From assembly GCA_948552115.1 (NCBI GenBank), contig CAOWNX010000054.1, forward strand, positions 280 to 5,877: DNA of 5,598 nt, given 5' to 3'. Position 1 is the stretch's first letter. Every line of letters begins with the position of its first letter. The position numbers and the translations under genes were made by a program. The notes under the pieces were generated by a model that saw only the letters and a program-made list of their open reading frames with translations, ran no database searches and was not told where the DNA came from. This DNA comes from an uncultured Bacilli bacterium (lineage in GTDB: Bacteria > Bacillota_I > Bacilli_A > RF39 > UBA660). Below, in pieces: positions 4,642 to 5,598 of this stretch.

Positions 4642-4914
4642 ATGACAAAAGCAGAATTAATTGAATTAGTTGCTGAAAAAGCAGACATGTCAAAAGCTGA
4701 AGCAGGACGTGCTTTAGATGCAGTATTAGAAGGAATTACTGAAGGACTTAAAAAGAGTGGAGAAGTTACTTTAGTTGGATTTGGTAAATTCAGTGCTAAA
4801 AAACGTGCAGCACGTGATGGAATTAACCCTTCAACCAAAGAACCTATCAAAATTCCTGCTAAAACTGTTGCTACTTTTAAACCTGGAAGCAAATTAAAAG
4901 ACGCAATTAAATAA
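4642..4914 (+). CDS. hup: HU-type nucleoid DNA-binding protein
   Basis: A 90-aa HU/IHF-family protein that binds and bends DNA non-specifically as a homodimer and compacts the nucleoid. The N-terminal MTKAELIELVAEKADMSKAE helices are followed by VTLVGFGKF (42-50), the beta-arm KKRAARDGINPST (53-65) with the DNA-intercalating Pro at 63, and a C-terminal FKPGSKLKDAIK. Length is standard. Start choice: the ATG at 4642 follows GGGAGG (4627-4632) by 9 bases and gives the canonical HU N-terminus. An in-frame TTG at 4576 would add 22 unrelated residues encoded by the promoter and inverted-repeat region. HU follows spoIVA as in Bacillus (hbs there), but terminators on both sides show it is transcribed alone. 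Codons look like those of a highly expressed gene. Confidence 0.97.
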   Translation: MTKAELIELVAEKADMSKAEAGRALDAVLEGITEGLKKSGEVTLVGFGKFSAKKRAARDGINPSTKEPIKIPAKTVATFKPGSKLKDAIK

Positions 4915-4929
4915 TTGAATTTGAAATAT

Positions 4930-4957
4930 AAAAAACTACCAATTTGGTAGTTTTTTT
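4930..4957 (+). terminator. Rho-independent terminator after hup
   Basis: Perfect 11-bp stem 4930-4940 / 4946-4956 with core CTACC/GGTAG, loop AATTT, and a T run to 4957. The A run on the left side means it could also stop leftward transcription. Confidence 0.88.
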
Positions 4958-4974
4958 GTCAATGAATTGTCAAT
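4956..4974. repeat. tandem 8-bp direct repeat TTGTCAAT, 11-bp period
   Basis: TTGTCAAT at 4956-4963 and 4967-4974, separated by GAA, so the copies lie about one helical turn apart. It follows the hup terminator, in the 161-bp gap before cdsA. It could be a tandem protein-binding site on one DNA face, or chance in AT-rich sequence. Confidence 0.4.
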
Positions 4975-5017
4975 AATTTTGTAAAAATAAAAAAATAATA
5001 ATTTCTTATTTATTTTT

Positions 5018-5048
5018 TTGACTATATTATTTAAAATCATAGTATACT
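5018..5048 (+). promoter_or_regulatory. putative promoter of cdsA
   Basis: TTGACT (5018-5023, 5 of 6) and TATACT (5043-5048, 5 of 6) with a 19-bp spacer, longer than ideal. A- and T-tracts at 4983-5019 lie just upstream and could act as an UP element; they also form an imperfect AT-only hairpin. Confidence 0.5.
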
Positions 5049-5075
5049 TAATATATAGTTAGAAAGAGAGGTATC

Positions 5076-5598
5076 ATGAAGACACGTATTTTTAGTGCTA
5101 TTTTTTTGTTAATGATTGCGGTACCTTTGGTCATTGCTGGAGGGAAAACGTTTGCTTTGGCAATTGGAATTGTTGGGGTATTTGCACTCAAGGAAATTAT
5201 GGATTTGAAAATCAATCAAGGACGAGTACCTTTTCTTATGACTTTGTTTTATTATTTTAGCTTTTTTTGTCTGGTGTATTTGATTCCTTTTGAATATTCT
5301 TCGGTAGTTGGGATAAACTATGGATGGATGGTAACGTTGTTGTTTCTTTATTTACTTCCTTGTTTGTTTTATTCTGCAAAAGAATATGAAACGAGACAGG
5401 CTTTTTCTTTTTTAGGTATTACTTTCTTTTTGGCTTTCGCTTGTCATACCATTATTATGATTCGTTTGCGTAGTTTATCTTTATTTTTCTATTTTATTTT
5501 AATACCAATTTTGACCGATACGTTTGCACTTCTTTTTGGAATGCTGATTGGAAGGCATCCGCTTGCACCAAAGATTAGTCCTAAAAAAACAATTGAAG
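5076..5598 (+). CDS. cdsA: phosphatidate cytidylyltransferase (CDP-diglyceride synthase), 5' part
   Basis: Integral membrane enzyme that makes CDP-diacylglycerol from phosphatidic acid and CTP, the branch point of phospholipid synthesis. The window contains the first 174 codons; the C-terminal catalytic part, with the family signature, lies beyond the edge. The start MKTRIFSAIFLLMIAVPLVI is typical of CdsA. Several hydrophobic segments follow (about 5-20, 24-37, 54-70, 84-99, 110-128, 134-157). The end holds the conserved LTDTFALLFGMLIGRHPLAP region (146-165) and SPKKTIE (168-174), which correspond to the family's 'TDTGAYLFGR...KLAPKISPKKTVEG'. The first segment position usually held by Gly-Ala (TDTGAY) is FA here. 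The ATG follows AGAGG (5067-5071) by 4 bases. In many bacteria cdsA follows uppS; here it follows hup, with its own promoter. Confidence 0.9.
   Translation, partial: MKTRIFSAIFLLMIAVPLVIAGGKTFALAIGIVGVFALKEIMDLKINQGRVPFLMTLFYYFSFFCLVYLIPFEYSSVVGINYGWMVTLLFLYLLPCLFYSAKEYETRQAFSFLGITFFLAFACHTIIMIRLRSLSLFFYFILIPILTDTFALLFGMLIGRHPLAPKISPKKTIE

Noticed and set aside
4445..4892. Minus-strand open frames opposite the end of spoIVA and opposite hup
   Set aside because: Antisense to two highly conserved genes, with low-complexity translations and no recognisable domains.
4915..5075. Small gene such as spoVM, the SpoIVA partner, in the gaps near spoIVA
   Set aside because: No short open frame with a ribosome binding site and a SpoVM-like amphipathic sequence was found in the gaps 2981-3057, 4537-4641 or 4915-5075.

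Overview
The window looks like chromosomal DNA from a low-GC, spore-forming Firmicute, probably a deep or gut-associated Bacilli-type lineage. The evidence is strong AGGAGG-type ribosome binding sites, U-tailed hairpin terminators, very AT-rich gaps, and a SpoIVA of about the same length as the Bacillus subtilis protein followed by an HU gene, as I recall the order in Bacillus. All tryptophans checked in the recognised proteins use TGG, and the 2777-2980 gene ends at TGA exactly where its paralogue ends at TAG. TGA is therefore a stop here (standard bacterial code, not the Mycoplasma code).

Layout. 1-1273: the 3' end of an unidentified gene (possibly a Mur ligase), then a D-Ala-D-Ala ligase-type gene 13 bp downstream, together the end of a cell-wall operon. 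1304-2980: a regulatory block of four small XRE-type helix-turn-helix (HTH) genes arranged as two successive divergent pairs. In each pair the leftward gene differs (89 and 147 aa), while the two rightward genes (68 and 67 aa) are paralogues, 33 of 61 residues identical without gaps. Between the pairs, downstream of the first rightward HTH gene, lies a small gene resembling stage VI sporulation protein F (SpoVIF). 3058-4536: spoIVA, the ATPase that builds the basement layer of the spore coat. 4642-4914: HU nucleoid protein. 5076 to the window end: the first 174 codons of cdsA (CDP-diacylglycerol synthesis).

Regulation seen in the sequence. Nearly every unit has its own promoter and terminator. 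The first rightward HTH gene has a near-consensus housekeeping promoter (TTGACA, 17 bp, TATGAT), the second an extended -10. In front of spoIVA, right after a terminator, is a sequence resembling a sigma-E (early mother-cell) promoter. In front of spoVIF is one resembling a sigma-K (late mother-cell) promoter. Inverted repeats that could be operators lie in both divergent gaps and across the putative hup -10.

The most interesting point is the double divergent, CI/Cro-like HTH arrangement wrapped around spoVIF and directly next to spoIVA. It may link small switch regulators to coat genes, or it may be coincidental clustering; the sequence alone cannot decide. No RNA genes, CRISPR arrays, insertion sequences or integrases were seen, and no stretch over 300 bases lacks a gene.
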